Shown here piece by piece: positions 22,539 through 34,226 of a stretch of 64,000 bases of DNA. The number at the start of each line of letters is the position of its first letter. The stretch's first letter is position 1. The notes beneath the pieces are model-generated. The model worked only from the letters and a program-made list of their open reading frames with translations. It was not told the DNA's origin and did not search any database. The DNA is from Euborellia annulipes (Eukaryota > Arthropoda > Insecta > Dermaptera > Anisolabididae): the NCBI GenBank assembly GCA_023213315.1, contig JAKCPI010028289.1:1-64000 (forward strand), read 5' to 3'. The position numbers and the translations under genes are program-made.

Positions 22539-22909
22539 TCATCTGATCTGACCATTTAGTTCTAGGCACGGGGCATTTATCAACCCATCCATGAGTTCCT
22601 TCACTTTAGTTAATGGAAAAGCACTTGTTTTTTTTTTTAGTTGTTGCATCTTCGTAAAAGTGCCTGTCGTTAAAAAATGGTCGGCAAGGTTGACCACTTG
22701 GGCTAATCCCATCGACTTGTTTATAAAATTAATTGCCTGACTGATTCTTGCTAATCCATTAGAAGATACTGGTTCCTCTTTTAAGGGGAATACACCTTCT
22801 CCTCTTGACCTACGATGCTGGGAAACTCATTTAGCCCTGAAGGCGTCTCCGGGCTGCGATCGTCATCAATGAAAGGGGAGGAGAAGTGGACGTCGATAAC
22901 TGGCGGAGA
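22539..22909 (-). pseudogene. Unidentified coding remnant with one frameshift
   Basis: The minus strand reads SPPVIDVHFSSPFIDDDRSP, ETPSGLNEFPSIVGQEEKV, then shifts frame and continues for 86 codons (FPLKEEPVSSNGLARISQ, INFINKSMGLAQVVNLADHF, TFTKMQQL, FPLTKVKELMDGLI) to a stop at 22539. Composition and the near-absence of stops over about 370 bases are unlike the neighbours. No signal peptide or membrane segment. I do not recognise the family; a transposon structural protein or an exon of a host gene are both possible. Confidence 0.45.
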
Positions 22910-23055
22910 AGATAAGCTATTTATTTTCGTCAATTTAGAATAACCTTTGGAAATTAGAATTAAATAATATATATAAATTGTCTAATTAGTGGAAATATTC
23001 TAAAAGGAAAAATAAAACCAGAAAAGAAGACAGCTTAAAATTCTCTTGCCTAACT

Positions 23056-24140
23056 TTATATATACGTATGTTCATATATAAATAGAGAGAAAATATTGGA
23101 TTCATGTCAAAAATTTTGATGGAAATAAACGTTATGAATTCCCCTGAGTTCACAAAAATGGTCTGTCTTTGAATAAACTATCTCAAAAACGAAATGAGTG
23201 AGGGGGTTGAAATTTAATATTTAAGTTAGGTACACCATCCCCTCGCACTTAATATGAAATATATAATAGAAAGTATTGCGATCATGTCAAAAATTTGATG
23301 TCGATTTTTTGATGGATATACATTTTTTGAGGCCCCCTACCCGAAAAATGGTCTGTGTGTGGACATTTTTAACCATGAAGAAAATAAGCTACGAGGTTGA
23401 AATTTTATATTTAAGTTAGGCACCCCCCAAACTCGTGTGAATAAGCTTTTAAACAAAATCGGCCAAAAAGTACTAGTACTTTACTGATGTACTTTTTCAG
23501 TTTTATTTTTATTTTTTTTTTTTATTTTCTCAAAATTCGCTCCAACGATTTTGTTTAAAATTCATAAATAAACTATTTTCTAGATGCTCTTTAAAATGTA
23601 TATTATCATTTTGCCGTTGAAATCTTCTGAAGACCAATTTACTCTTGTTCTCCATAGGAAAGATAGGAGAAATGGTTGCCATGGTAACAGAATTTAAATC
23701 TTTTTCTTTTTAGATTAAAATTCATATAAATCAATTTTTATTTAGATGTCCTTTTAAAAAGTATCAGTATAAAATATCCAATCAGTTTCGCAAAAATTGT
23801 TTGAAATACACTTGATGTAATTCAGTTTTTTTTCAAATTCACTTTCCGGCTCTACTAGTACTTTTTGGCCGATTTTATTCAAAAGCTTATTTTCGCGCCT
23901 CAGGGGAGTACCTTACTTAAATATAAAATTTCAACCTCGTAGCTCAACTTAAGTTGAAATCAGCTTAAATTGAACACAGACACAGATAGACCATTTTGTG
24001 GGACCCACTTTTTTGGACTCGGGAGGAGGGGGGGGGGGGAGGATTTCCATCATAATCTCGACATCGAATTTTTGACATGAATCCAATACTTTCTCTCTAT
24101 ATATATATTAACATACCGTATATATAGGTAAGGGAAACTA
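23056..24140. mobile_element. Family X in head-to-head (fold-back) form
   Basis: The left half reads outward as plus family X twice (GAGAGAAAATATTG at about 23085, then AGAAAGTATTGCGATCATG at about 23268), with AGTACTAGTACTTTACTG near 23470. The right half is the inverse (CTAGTACTTTTTGGCCGATT near 23855, then ATACTTTCTCTCTATA and GGTAAGGGAAA). The two halves are inverted repeats of several hundred bases around a centre containing GTTGCCATGGTAAC. No coding frame. Confidence 0.75.
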
Positions 24141-24678
24141 AATTAATAAACAAAGGAAAACAGGGGATATATTCCTGTTATTAGAGAGAACTTGAAGACT
24201 TAAGGCATGCATGAAAAGTTTGATAAAAGCAGTTGGAAAATTGCTCGTTATCGGCTCGAATAACTCCTCTGTCTTAAGAGGTATAATTATTTTGAATTTA
24301 CGGTTAGAAAGAATGATTCTTCAACTAAAGATATCACCATGTATTTTCTTCCTATTATTTCATTTTACCGCGCGGCGGGAAATTCTTTTTTGAAGGTTTA
24401 AACCATTGTAGATTCCGAACGGCTAATCAGATCAGACTAAATGGGATGTCATTTGGTGCAGAAAGAAAAACTCTAATTGACTATATAAAAAAAATCCCGA
24501 CTAATAAACTCTAGAATCAATTTTTTAAAGTGAAACTTTTATTTTATCCTCTCAAATTTTTCAAAACACCTCATTTTTAGGCAACAAATTATCGAAAAAT
24601 TGCCACAGGCGAATATAATTAAAAAAAAAAAATAAAAATGGCTTTTACTAAAAACAAAAGTAAAATCTAATTTTTGAG

Positions 24679-24728
24679 CTATCACAATACTTTCTCTCTA
24701 GATATTAAAAGTAAGAGAAAGTAAAAAT
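24679..24728 (-). repeat. Family X terminal fragment
   Basis: ACAATACTTTCTCTCTAGAT followed by AAGTAAGAGAAAGTAAAAA matches only the outermost 50 bases of family X. Confidence 0.5.
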
Positions 24729-24859
24729 GTTGAAATTATAAAAAATTCATTTTATGTATCTAATATTTCTTCACTATACAGGATTAGCAAAATAAATAAG
24801 AGCGTATGTTACTCCTGGAAATCTTAACTATCCGGTATATAGAAATTAAAAAAAAATAG

Positions 24860-25050
24860 GTTTACTAATTTCTGATCTTAAGCCCTACATACAAACTCAC
24901 ACTCTCTCGTTATGAATTGATATAGAAGATGGTATAGATAAAAATATAGATATATATATATATATATATATATAAATTAAGCAGCACAGGAAGAAAAAAC
25001 AAATTTTTTGGTCTTCCCAAGCAAAAACTGAAATGACGTCCCTGCCTAGT
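24860..25050. repeat. Rearranged copy of the GACGTCCCTG repeat
   Basis: AGCCCTACATACAAACTCAC and AGATGGTATAGATAAAAATA are the inverse of 7806-7870, followed after a (TA)n run by AAATGACGTCCCTGC in direct orientation. Confidence 0.5.
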
Positions 25051-25985
25051 GCATTTTCTCTGACGTAAAATTTTGTTTAGCTAATAAGTTTGTTCGTTAT
25101 ATAATTCTAAAATTCTCAATTCATTTCTCTCAAATTTCAGTGTAGATAGTCTTCAGTGCCGTAGAAAATGAGGTCACTCGTCCCACGTAGCCCACCCACT
25201 TTAAGCCATTGGAAGCCCTGCATCGCGAAGTATTCAAAACTTGGGCCAGAAATCCCAGAAATTATTATAAAGTTTTTTTGTCAATTTTTTGTTAATATTA
25301 ATATTTTCATTGATTTTTTTTTATTTTATTAGAATAATAATAAATAAAAAATTTTTATTTTTTTTTAAATTAATGGAACCACGAAGGAAAATTATTAAAA
25401 TAACTGCGTCTTGAAAAAAAGTCCGAAAAACGGATTTAAGCCTTTAAAGTTTTTTTTTTTTTTTAATTATTCATAGCCTAAATATCATTTAAGGGCGCCC
25501 CTATTGAGCTTTAACTTTAGGTCACTGATAATAGAGGTGTTATTATTATTAATAATAATAATAATATAATAATAATGTTAATAATTATCATATCTTAATT
25601 GAGAACTTAATTATTACCAGGTGAGGTGCAAATATCCAAAAAATATTCTTTTTTACTTTCTCTCACTCAACATTAAATGCATTTTTAAAAATTCCAATTA
25701 ATCAAATTCACACTATAAATTATATAATATGATTTTATTTGTATATTTTTTACAAAAAATCTATTAGTAGACTGTGAAGAGGGTTGTTTTTTTTTTCCTT
25801 TCAGGCTATTTAGACTTAATTTTTAAATGCATTTAAATTAGAAAGAATGGAAGAAAGCACACAACTTTAGACCAGGAAGCAATAACACTATCTCAACTCC
25901 GAAGGACAAGTTTAACAACAAAAATAATAGGAGGGAGGTGGGGGAAAAATATCATTATTTTATTCTAAATTTTATATTTAGAATC

Positions 25986-27087
25986 CAGAGCTGGACAGTA
26001 TCCAGATACAGTATCTAAAATACTTATTTAAGATACTTTTGTATCTGAGATACAAATATCTTGTATTTAAATACTTAAAAATTGAGTATCTTCGACTCAA
26101 AAAGATACTTTCATTTTTTCATATTTTTTTATTTTGGTGTCTATCTATTAAAGTCTATTTTGTGTTTGCTTTTTTTCGGTTTCTGAGAGGTATCCATTTC
26201 CCTTTTTTTAGACATTCTAAACTTGGCGAAGTGTCTACTATAGAAGGAAGACTAAGTTTCCGAAATATTTGGATTTAATTCTTTTACCGTGTAAATACAA
26301 TTTGCTCAGGGGCCCACAGCTTGTGGGTACGTGGATGGCGACCACGAGCTGCCCTAGCTGGGACTGGTAGTAGGCCTACGTCTTTTCTTTGCATTTCAGT
26401 CTCTTTTGCCGCCCCCGAAAACGAAATTTTTTTTTCTTCCGCGAAAATCATGGAAATTATTTTATCTTTTTTTTATGGAAATAAGATTTTTGACGCCTTT
26501 CGGAAAATAATTTTTTCCCTTCCGTGAAAATTATTTTATCTTTTTTTTTTTAGAGAAGTAAGATTTTTGACGCCTTACGGAATTTTTTCCAAAATCATTT
26601 TTGCTTTTTTTTATCCCCTCTTTTTAATTTTATCTGCAATTGCCCAACTTCGTTTTAACAATGGGTAAATTAAATTGTCAATCCGCCACCCCTCTATTTT
26701 TTTTGCCGCTATAGGCTCCAGCCTTTTCAGCCTATTTAGAAATACAGCCCTGGTTTTTGGGCCCTATTTTTTAAAATTTTATACGCATAACTAAATATGT
26801 ATTTATGTATTTATATCCCCCCAACCCTTTTGACTTTATCCTGTAAAACTGTTTTTTATTTATAAATTTTGGGATATGAGTTTAATATCAATGCCAAAGT
26901 AATAATTTTGAAAAGATTTTGAGGTTTTGTATGTCAAAACGAAAAACAAATATTTTTCGAAAAATATCTCAAAATGTATCTTTTGTCAGTCGCGATACCC
27001 AAAAATTAATTGTATCTTGTATTTAGATATACAAAATCAAAGTATCTTGTATTTAGATACTTTTTTTTAGTAACTTGCCTAACTTTG
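25986..27087. mobile_element. hAT-type element with GTATC repeats, exact target duplication, nested insertions
   Basis: The ends are CAGAGCTGGACAGTATC and, inverted, CAAAGTTAGGCAAGTTAC. TTAGAATC flanks exactly at 25978-25985 and 27088-27095. Both subterminal regions are arrays of GTATCTTGTATTTAGATAC-like units able to pair with each other. The middle holds a SINE fragment (26307), a 90-base duplication containing AGATTTTTGACGCCTT (about 26460-26590) and a hAT-like end GAAATACAGCCCTGG. Open frames here at 26039, 26321, 27006 and 27010 are chance. Confidence 0.9.
26307..26400 (+). repeat. Family R SINE 5' fragment
   Basis: CTCAGGGGCCCACAGCTTGT and GTGGATGGCGACCACGAGC match the 5' part of the SINE at 3695-3941. 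It lies inside the hAT-type element at 25986-27087. Confidence 0.65.
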
Positions 27088-27699
27088 TTAGAATCTTCTC
27101 CAAATCGTTTCCGATCCCAGATCTCTAGCGGGCATGTCAAACAAGTGGCCCGCCGAGACGTTTTGAAAAAACAAACAAACATAGAGTCTAATAAATACAT
27201 AATATAATCATTCCAACAATCGAATTTTATTAATTTTTTGAACAGTACAAAATGTTGTTTGATATGTCTGATCTATAGTTATAAAATGAATATTTTCCTG
27301 CTGTTAATTCATATATCCATTGCTAATCAACAATCTTTTATATAATTTGTTTGGATGAGAAGGGGGAGGGGGTGGGTGAAAAAATGCAGCAACTAATTGA
27401 AAACAATTAAAGTTAAAAAAACAAAACATACACATTTTAATGATTTTTTTTTATCAATGTGACGTCAAAATTAAAGACCTGTAAACCTTTTTTTTTATAG
27501 ATAATTCATACTAACTTTAAATATTTTGATTGTATAAATATTCATTTTCAACTGACACAGTAAAAAACAAGATTAAAAAACAAACAATTATTAAAATTAT
27601 TTTTTTTTATTTTCTACACTCTTTTTATTTAATTTAATATAGTAGACTTTAAAGGCAAGTGACTCAGCGTGAATTTTCATATTTAACAGATTTATGTGA

Positions 27700-27800
27700 G
27701 TCTAGCGTCTATTGGCCCTGAAAAGTCGAGCCCGGGATCTCCAGCCTATCAGGGGCCTTGGCGCTGCTTTTTGTAGACAAGGCCAACTCACCTATTAGGA
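27700..27800 (-). mobile_element. tRNA-like element, family S2
   Basis: On the minus strand: GAGTTGGCCTTGTCTACAAA, GGCTGGAGATCCCGGGCTCG and a CAGGGCCAATAG end. Its middle matches the S2 copy at 40030-40172 (GGCTGGAGATCCTGGGTTCG). The B-box-like block is GGGCTCGAC. Confidence 0.55.
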
Positions 27801-28081
27801 AATATTAATTATTAAATTAGAGCTGATCAATCGCACTGCCCACGGCAGGCCCCTAGTCAACATACTTTTTCAGGGTGGGGGTGTAATTATAATTTTGTGC
27901 AATGACATTCATTTAAAGACTGAGAATCCCCTCGAAAATTTTGAAAAATTCTAAAATGGACCTTGGTTAAAGGTTAAAAGATAATATAAGCCTCATGGAG
28001 GAATCATGATGGGATCATAGAAAAAAATTAATTAAAACAACCCTTGCGATAGATTTTTGTCAGAATTGGGAAACATTCACA

Positions 28082-29420
28082 GGCTAACAGTGATTTTGGT
28101 ACCGGGGGAATTTCGAGCTTTTCTCTGGGTATATGCGTCGTCCTTTTTCCAAAAATGCCATCAGTTTATCTCGAATAGCTCTAGTTTTAGAGATATAGAG
28201 AATATAAAATTTTAATAGAAATTCTGCTCTAAAGCTGCTCTTATTTTGAGTTTTCTAGATTTTTTTATGATGTTTCTTTTTAAAAATATGCAGGTAGTTA
28301 GAATACATAGAAATCTAAAGATTTAGCCCAATCAGAAGTGATAGTGGTGCAAAACGGCTATAAGTTAAAAAATAAATTGTCCAGTTTTTCTTAACTTTGG
28401 ACATCCCTAAAATTTTTTACCATCCCTGAATGAAAAAACGTATATGTACGATATTCTGTAATTCTTTAGCTTTCCAGAAATCATTCATCCGTGCAAATCG
28501 GTTAATTATTAAAGAAATTATAAACAATTTTTTTTTTTTTTTTGGAGGGGTTGACATCCTTGTACTTGCGGGGGGCCAATCAATCTAGTTACGCCACTGT
28601 GAACAAAACAGTTATCATTGGTTTACTAAAAATAAAATATAAGAAAATTTAAAATTTTATGATAAAGATGGAGTTTTGCTTAGAAATTAGAGCTATTCTT
28701 GGGTAAAGGCATTGCTGCCAACCCTCCGGCTTTTTTAGACAACCTCTGACTTTACCCCGGCTCTCCTGCTTTTTTTGAAATTTCATAATAAATTCATTTT
28801 ATATCACAAATCCGGAGAAAAATTCCCAAAAGAAATCGAACGAGATAAGAAGAGCCTACTAAAAAACAAAGCTCGAACGAAACTCAAATACTAAACAAAA
28901 AGACCTATACTAAAAAAAAAATGGAGTCAATTTAAGTTTGAGTAACGAGGGTAAACCTAAAATTTACTAAAGAAAAATGATATGAATTTTGTATAGAAAA
29001 ATTCTCCGACTTTTTTCGGTTGACTCCGGCTTTTTTTCTATTGGAACCCCCTTTATATTCAGGGATGGTAAAAATCCTAGTAGGGGTGTCCAAAGTTAAA
29101 AAAACAAAAAACTGAAAAAATTAGATTTTTCTAGATTTTTAGCCATCTTTTGCTCCACTAAACCTTCTCTTTGACTGAAACTCAATATTTACTTCTATGT
29201 ACTTCAACTATCTGCATATTTTTAAGGAGTAACGCTTTAAAAAATTTTGGAAATTCTAAATAAAAGCCGCTTCAGAGCATATTTTCTATGAAAATATAAT
29301 TTTCTCTATATCTCTAAAACTAGAGCTGATGAAGCAAAACTAATGCTATATTTGGAACCAGTGCTAGCCATATACCAAGAAATATCTCAAAATAACCCGG
29401 CACCAAAATTACTGTTGGCC
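28082..29420. mobile_element. Large fold-back element, about 350-base arms
   Basis: GGCTAACAGTGATTTTGG at 28082 mirrors CCAAAATTACTGTTGGCC near 29402. Arms also share CTCTAGTTTTAGAGATATAG, AAAATATGCAG and CTTTGGACACCC-like blocks in inverse order, down to TTACCATCCCTGAAT near 28420 and ATTCAGGGATGGTAA near 29058. Arms are diverged. The centre has accumulated a hAT-like right end (TAGTTACGCCACTG near 28590) and a block containing ATCACAAATCCGGAGAAAAA also present at 42420. Confidence 0.7.
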
Positions 29421-29464
29421 TATGCCAATAATAAAAATATTATGAAAAAATATTGTTCTTAGTA

Positions 29465-29908
29465 CAGTGAGCGTCACAATTAAGTCCTCACCTCGGGAGC
29501 CTTGAGTATATGGTATAGTATATGGTAAATATTAAATAATTTTAATGACCGGAAAGGTAAATAAAATCTGTTACAGATGATTTTATTTTATCTTTTTGAG
29601 CATTAAAATTATTTCACTATATACCATATAATCAAGGCAAGAGCGGGGGGGGGGGTCGCACAGTACACAATTTTTTTTCCCTTTCGGGAATTTAAAGGTC
29701 CATTCTGTGCTTGTTTACCAGAAAATATATACAAATCAAATTGTTAAGTTTATTTTTAAAATTTTATTTAAAAATAAGATTTTCCCAAAAAAATATTATT
29801 CTCAAATCTCTGGTGGGGGGAGGTAATTATCCCCTTTACCCCCCCCCCTTCTGAGATTTGACTCAAGGCTCTATCTCCCAGGTGGGGACTTAATTGTGTC
29901 GCTTACTG
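29465..29908. mobile_element. Tc1/mariner-type MITE with nested insertion
   Basis: The ends are CAGTGAGCGTCACAATTAAG and, inverted, CAGTAAGCGACACAATTAAG. TA flanks both at 29463-29464 and 29909-29910. The left two fifths include a tight hairpin (arms with AAATAATTTTAATG, loop TGTTACAGA). From about 29641 to 29860 the interior is a copy of the 10035-10313 hAT MITE interior (TCGCACAGTACAC, GGAGGTAATTATCCCC), bracketed by TCAAGGC on both sides, which looks like its target duplication. Confidence 0.75.
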
Positions 29909-30599
29909 TACCCACATGGCCGGCCGTTGGGATTCCCTAGAACTTGAATATCGTCACAAGGTTTAAAATGTATCAACTAGCTCAACTAGACCCAGTCTCC
30001 CCTATTCCTTATTTAGTCATTTCCGTATTTGATTTAGACTTTCACGATTATAGTTATTAGAATTAAAAGACTTTTTTTGGCATAAATCGTGCTTTATTTC
30101 GGCTACTAATTCTACCTAAACGTATTTTATTGTAGCTAATAACATTTTTCTTGTATTGTTATTTACCAAAATAAACCACGATTTATGACAAAAAAAAATG
30201 TCTTTTATTTTTAACGAATTTCTATCAGGATGATTTTCCAAAATGAAATTTTATATCAAAGGTATCGGGCTATCGATAGTGTCTATTTATACTTTAAATT
30301 TCATCAAAATCGGTTCTGGAACCTTGTCTAAAAATTTGAAAATTTAAGAAAATAATGAAGAAAAAGAAAAATAAAAAAAAGGGAAAAATAAGAGACCAAC
30401 TTTTGGCATCCTGAAATTGGCAAAATCTCAACTTTGAGCCTTCCTTTTGGGGAAGGGTCTGTTTTTTGAATTCGTGCTCAAAATAATCCTTATTTATTCT
30501 ATTTTTATATAAAAATTTGGCTCCGATCTCTTAAATAGTTTTTTTGATATTTAAGCATTTAAAAACAGTATTTCCTGATAATCGTCGGCCGGGCCGGTT

Positions 30600-30673
30600 G
30601 GGGGGGGGGGGGGGGGGGGGGCCGGGGGGGGGGGGGGGGGGGGGGTAAAAAAATTAAAAAAAGAAAGGGGGGG
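30600..30673. repeat. Extreme G tract
   Basis: A run of about 45 G broken once by CC, then TAAAAAAATT and a further 10-base G run. The flanks GGCCGGGCCGG and GTGTGTGGTGTGTG are also unlike the AT-rich surroundings. It is a strong quadruplex candidate, or a sequencing or assembly artefact. Confidence 0.6.
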
Positions 30674-31455
30674 GGGCTTTGGGCCATTGGGGGTGTGTGG
30701 TGTGTGCTTTGCACTGTTCTTTTGTGAAAGCGCAGACTGTGCTGTGTGCCCGCCTTTGGTTGTCCCTTTCTTGTCTTATTTTGTCTATTTCTTTGTTTAT
30801 GTTAGTTAATTAATTGTTTTTTTGTCCAGGTCTGTGTTTTGGACACAGACAGTGGCAAAATAATATTTAGTTTGTCGTTCTGAATTTATTATCAGAAAGT
30901 TCCTCTCGCTGTTTTTTCGAGTGAATCAATTTCTACACTTACATTAATGAGTTTTTTATTGCCTTTATTATAGGAGGCAATGAGGCTTTTGATTTTTTTC
31001 TAAAAATTCTGTTTACTCTAGGAAACATATTCTGAGTCTTGTTTGAGGCCTCTACATACGTCATTACCTTGAAATTTCGAGTTTTTTAGTTTCTTACTTT
31101 TATAATATTAATTCTATATATATATATATATTTTTTTTTTTTTTCAACGAAAGTTCATTCGTTAATTCTGATAATTCATATTCAATTTCTCAAAAATTAG
31201 AATTTAATTTTAATTATTATAAGCCAAAGAATAATTAATTTTTGTATATTTATTTAAGATTTTTTTCGACACCTCAGCCCATTTAGACCTCCATCCCAAA
31301 CTTTTTCAATTGATTTGAGAAATTTAGATTGATAGAAAATTATACAACTTATCTTTGCAATACAATTAAGGTTCTGGTGAAGGTTCACATCGATACAATA
31401 CACTTTTGGTAAACCTAATAGAGAAAAATAAAAAAAATACCTTTGATAATAAATT

Positions 31456-31728
31456 ATCAATTTTATTCTAAGGACAAAAATAAATAATTTTGCATATAGT
31501 GTTATCTTTTATTTGTAGATATTTCGATCCCAGTGAGATGGAATCATCCTCAGAACACAAGCAACAGATGTTTTGCAAAATGGGAGAAATTAACGATTTG
31601 TAAAACATCTGTTGCTTGTGTTCTGAGGATGATTCCATCTCACTGGGATCGAAATATCTACAAATAAAAGATTCTATGCAAAATTATTTATTTTTGGTCG
31701 ACGGTCCTTAGAATAAAATTGATTTTCC
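31456..31728. repeat. Fold-back repeat D with hammerhead-like motif in both arms
   Basis: Near-perfect arms meet at a loop near 31577-31600. On the plus strand the right arm has CTGAGGA at 31623-31629, a 6-bp stem GATTCC/GGGATC, and GAAATATC at 31651-31658. The left arm has the mirror image (TCCTCAG at 31547-31553, GATATTTC at 31518-31525). A related fold-back with the core deleted is at 49911-50170, and a fragment is at about 38010-38100. Confidence 0.85.
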
Positions 31729-31926
31729 TTACGGCATCTACCAAACAATACGTTAATAAATTATAGACCTTTGATTCTTCGAAAATCCATCTTACGAAAC
31801 CAGTACCGAGTAGAGACAAAATAAACTCTAGAAGTTAATTTAAATTTAAATTTTTTTATTGGCGATTTCTGTTTAGCCTTCGATTGATTGGTTAAGTTAA
31901 AAATTAATTTTTTAACTTGATGATTT

Positions 31927-32022
31927 CCCGCCGTGTCATGCGACAAAAATGTATACTAAGTGATTTGCCTACCAATGATTAGGAACGGAGTCTAATGGCT
32001 CCCGATGCCGATGATAAAATAA
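31927..32022 (+). mobile_element. SINE S1, partial
   Basis: TCATGCGACAAAAATG, GCCTACCAATGATT and CCCGATGCCGATGATAAAA match the S1 body. The tRNA-like head is missing. Confidence 0.55.
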
Positions 32023-32039
32023 AGCTAAACTATTTTCCT

Positions 32040-32208
32040 CAGCCTAAAGGATAGAACCATGAAAAGAAAAAGAGAAAGAACAAGCATTTGTTTTTGCGTA
32101 AAGAGGAGAGCTGGTGAGAGGAGGGGCCCCGAGCGATTAGCTAGTCTCCGTCTTATGGTGGGGCAGCGAGGTAGCAATTTAAATAGACCAGGCGGCAATA
32201 GCGCGCAG
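32040..32208 (+). other. Possible untranslated first exon
   Basis: A GC-richer, non-repetitive stretch ends in GCGCGCAG|GTAAAA, an acceptable splice donor, about 150 bases before the coding exon at 32360, whose 5' side has CTAAAGGGCAG as a possible acceptor. Two opposing open frames here have no family resemblance. This is inferred from splice-like signals only. Confidence 0.25.
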
Positions 32209-32286
32209 GTAAAAGCCATTCAAACTTCTCTGTGTAACATTTAAGTGACATATCTACGTGTTTATTTCATTGGTTATTTTAATTCA

Positions 32287-32295
32287 TATAAAATA
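32287..32295 (+). promoter_or_regulatory. Candidate TATA box
   Basis: TATAAAATA lies 65 bases upstream of the ATG at 32360. With a start site about 30 bases downstream the leader would be about 40 bases. In DNA this AT-rich such a word is common by chance, and the upstream-exon model would make it irrelevant. Confidence 0.2.
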
Positions 32296-32359
32296 CAGTG
32301 TGCATCTTCATAAAAAAATTTGTTAGCCTCTAAAGGGCAGAGACCTTACCTTCATCAAG

Positions 32360-32567
32360 ATGCGCGATTTTCAAAAATTGTGGAGTTTTCTTGCAAATAA
32401 AACATTTCAAAGTGTTTCATCAAATCATGAGGATACTCAGAGGCGTGAACAACAATCACTTCAACCTAATAATTCATCAAAGAAAAACAAATTTATTCGG
32501 CAACGATCTACTGAAGAAATTGGTAGAAACCGAATTTTTGAACCCTCTCGCCGCAGGATACCTGCTC
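32360..32567 (+). CDS. Exon 1 of a CD36/scavenger receptor class B-like gene (cytosolic N-terminus)
   Basis: This coding exon begins at the first ATG after an in-frame TAG (32324-32326). It runs 69 codons plus one base and stops at the consensus donor GTAAGT (32568-32573), phase 1. The peptide starts MRDFQKLWSFLANKTF, is rich in Ser, Asn, Gln and Lys, and ends with the basic EPSRRRIPA. Joined to exon 2 it gives Ala-Arg-Ala and leads straight into a membrane segment, so this is a roughly 70-residue cytosolic tail with Arg residues beside the membrane, in line with the positive-inside rule. CD36-family proteins are two-pass membrane proteins that bind lipids or lipoproteins. The tail itself has no family signature. 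The link to exon 2 rests on phase match, strand and codon-like composition; a short unrelated gene is the alternative. Confidence 0.55.
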
Positions 32568-32766
32568 GTAAGTACCACACTTAATGATACCAACTAATTT
32601 CAACAAGTCTTAATATTAGCTAAACTCGATCATCTCTCGTGGGAATGGAAATCTCAAGTACAATAATTTTAATTTGATTTCCTAGAAAAATTTATCAGGT
32701 CTAGGAAGGTCTAATTCTCAAATTTTTGTCTTTTATTATAAATCAATTATTAATTAATTAATAAAT

Positions 32767-32784
32767 GCCCTACCGGTAGGGCAT
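32767..32784. repeat. Perfect 18-bp palindrome
   Basis: TGCCCTACCGGTAGGGCA stands out as GC-rich in AT-rich DNA beside repeated TTAAT. Its role is unknown. Confidence 0.5.
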
Positions 32785-33537
32785 GCTGAGTACAAATTAA
32801 GAATTATTCATTAACTAATTAGTCTATCTTTTTCGGCTCTTTGATTTAGTAAATATTAATCCTATGAATTTTCTTCACCGACCAAAACGTGATATATATA
32901 ATTATATAATGTTTTGTATAATGCCGAAATAATTTGGTAATATTCTTAATTAGGTACTAGGACTAAAGGGCCAAGGGATTGACTCTCCTCTCCAGCTAGT
33001 AATTCTTTTAGAGAAGCCATTTTTTACTTTTTTTCCAAGAAGCACGCATTTGTTTTGAACGCCAACCGGACAATGATTTGTTTAAAATTCAGTGATGTTT
33101 TGACATTTACTTTGGTAAATTTCGAAGCAGGAAGTTGAAAAATTCCAAACATCTCGTTTTTAAAAATATTTTCTTAGTCAAAAATAATAAAATAATTACA
33201 TCGTATTAATTGTCTATCATTTTTGGAAATTATTGGAAGTGTGCTTCAATAAAGATATTTTTTTTCTTTATTTCAAAGTTGTATTGCTTAACTCGTCCTT
33301 AAAATATATTTTCAACTGTCCAAAAAAGAATTAGGATAAAAGGGAGATTTTGAAAAACACTATGAGTGGACTGTATTTATTATTTAAAAACGTAGAGATA
33401 TTATTTTATTTGTAGCTTAGTGAGTCAAGGAGGAATCACCTTAAATGGTTGAAGCATTTAACTTACTTAATTTCTTTACTTACAAATTCAACTAATAGAA
33501 ATTGTTTTTTAAATCAGAAAATATTTTTAAGACTAAA

Positions 33538-33586
33538 AATTAGCTACTCAGGGTGAGCGTGCGATTTCTGGCTGAGTAGCTAATAT
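33538..33586. repeat. Short hairpin
   Basis: ATTAGCTACTCAG and CTGAGTAGCTAAT are perfect inverses around a 22-base loop. No downstream gene suggests a terminator role. Confidence 0.5.
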
Positions 33587-34226
33587 AAATACAAAGTTCA
33601 TAAAAAGATTTAAATGTGTCAGAATAGCTATATTAACATAATCCCTATCTGATGATTCAAATTAAGTAAAATTTCATAAAAAAAAATAATCAAAATACGC
33701 TACAACAATATATAGGAAATAAAGTTTTTGACGTCATAAAAGTCTAAACGGACAAAGAGAATTGAATGCAAATTTGTTTTTTATACGGTATTTTTATATA
33801 ACTTTGTCTCTGTCTTGAAAGAATATTGTAGTCATTTATTATAAAAGACTTTGAGAGGTAGAACACGGTCTCCCGCTGGGAGGAGGGGGGGGGGGGCAAG
33901 AAAATTGCTTCCCCCACCTCTCTCCTAAAATCAATAACTATAAATATATACCTAATAGAGAAAAAATCATATAAATTTTTAAATTGTTCTTTCTGGTTGG
34001 TTCCATCTGGTATTAACTTTGGACCATTTCCAAAAAAATAAAAAATTTTCTCCGTGGGCAGAGATATAAAATTTTGCACAAACTTATTTCAAAAGATAAG
34101 AAAAATAAATGATAATAAAATAATATGATGAATCCTTAAATATTCATTAAAAATTGTAATTTCTAATGTATCCCAACCCTGTAAGTCAAGCAAATTCCAA
34201 CATTTAAAGTGGGCAAATTTTAAAAC

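Noticed and set aside
32025..32244. Opposed 64- and 61-codon frames
   Set aside because: Both open on opposite strands in a GC-richer stretch; no family signature. The splice-like donor suggests an untranslated exon instead.
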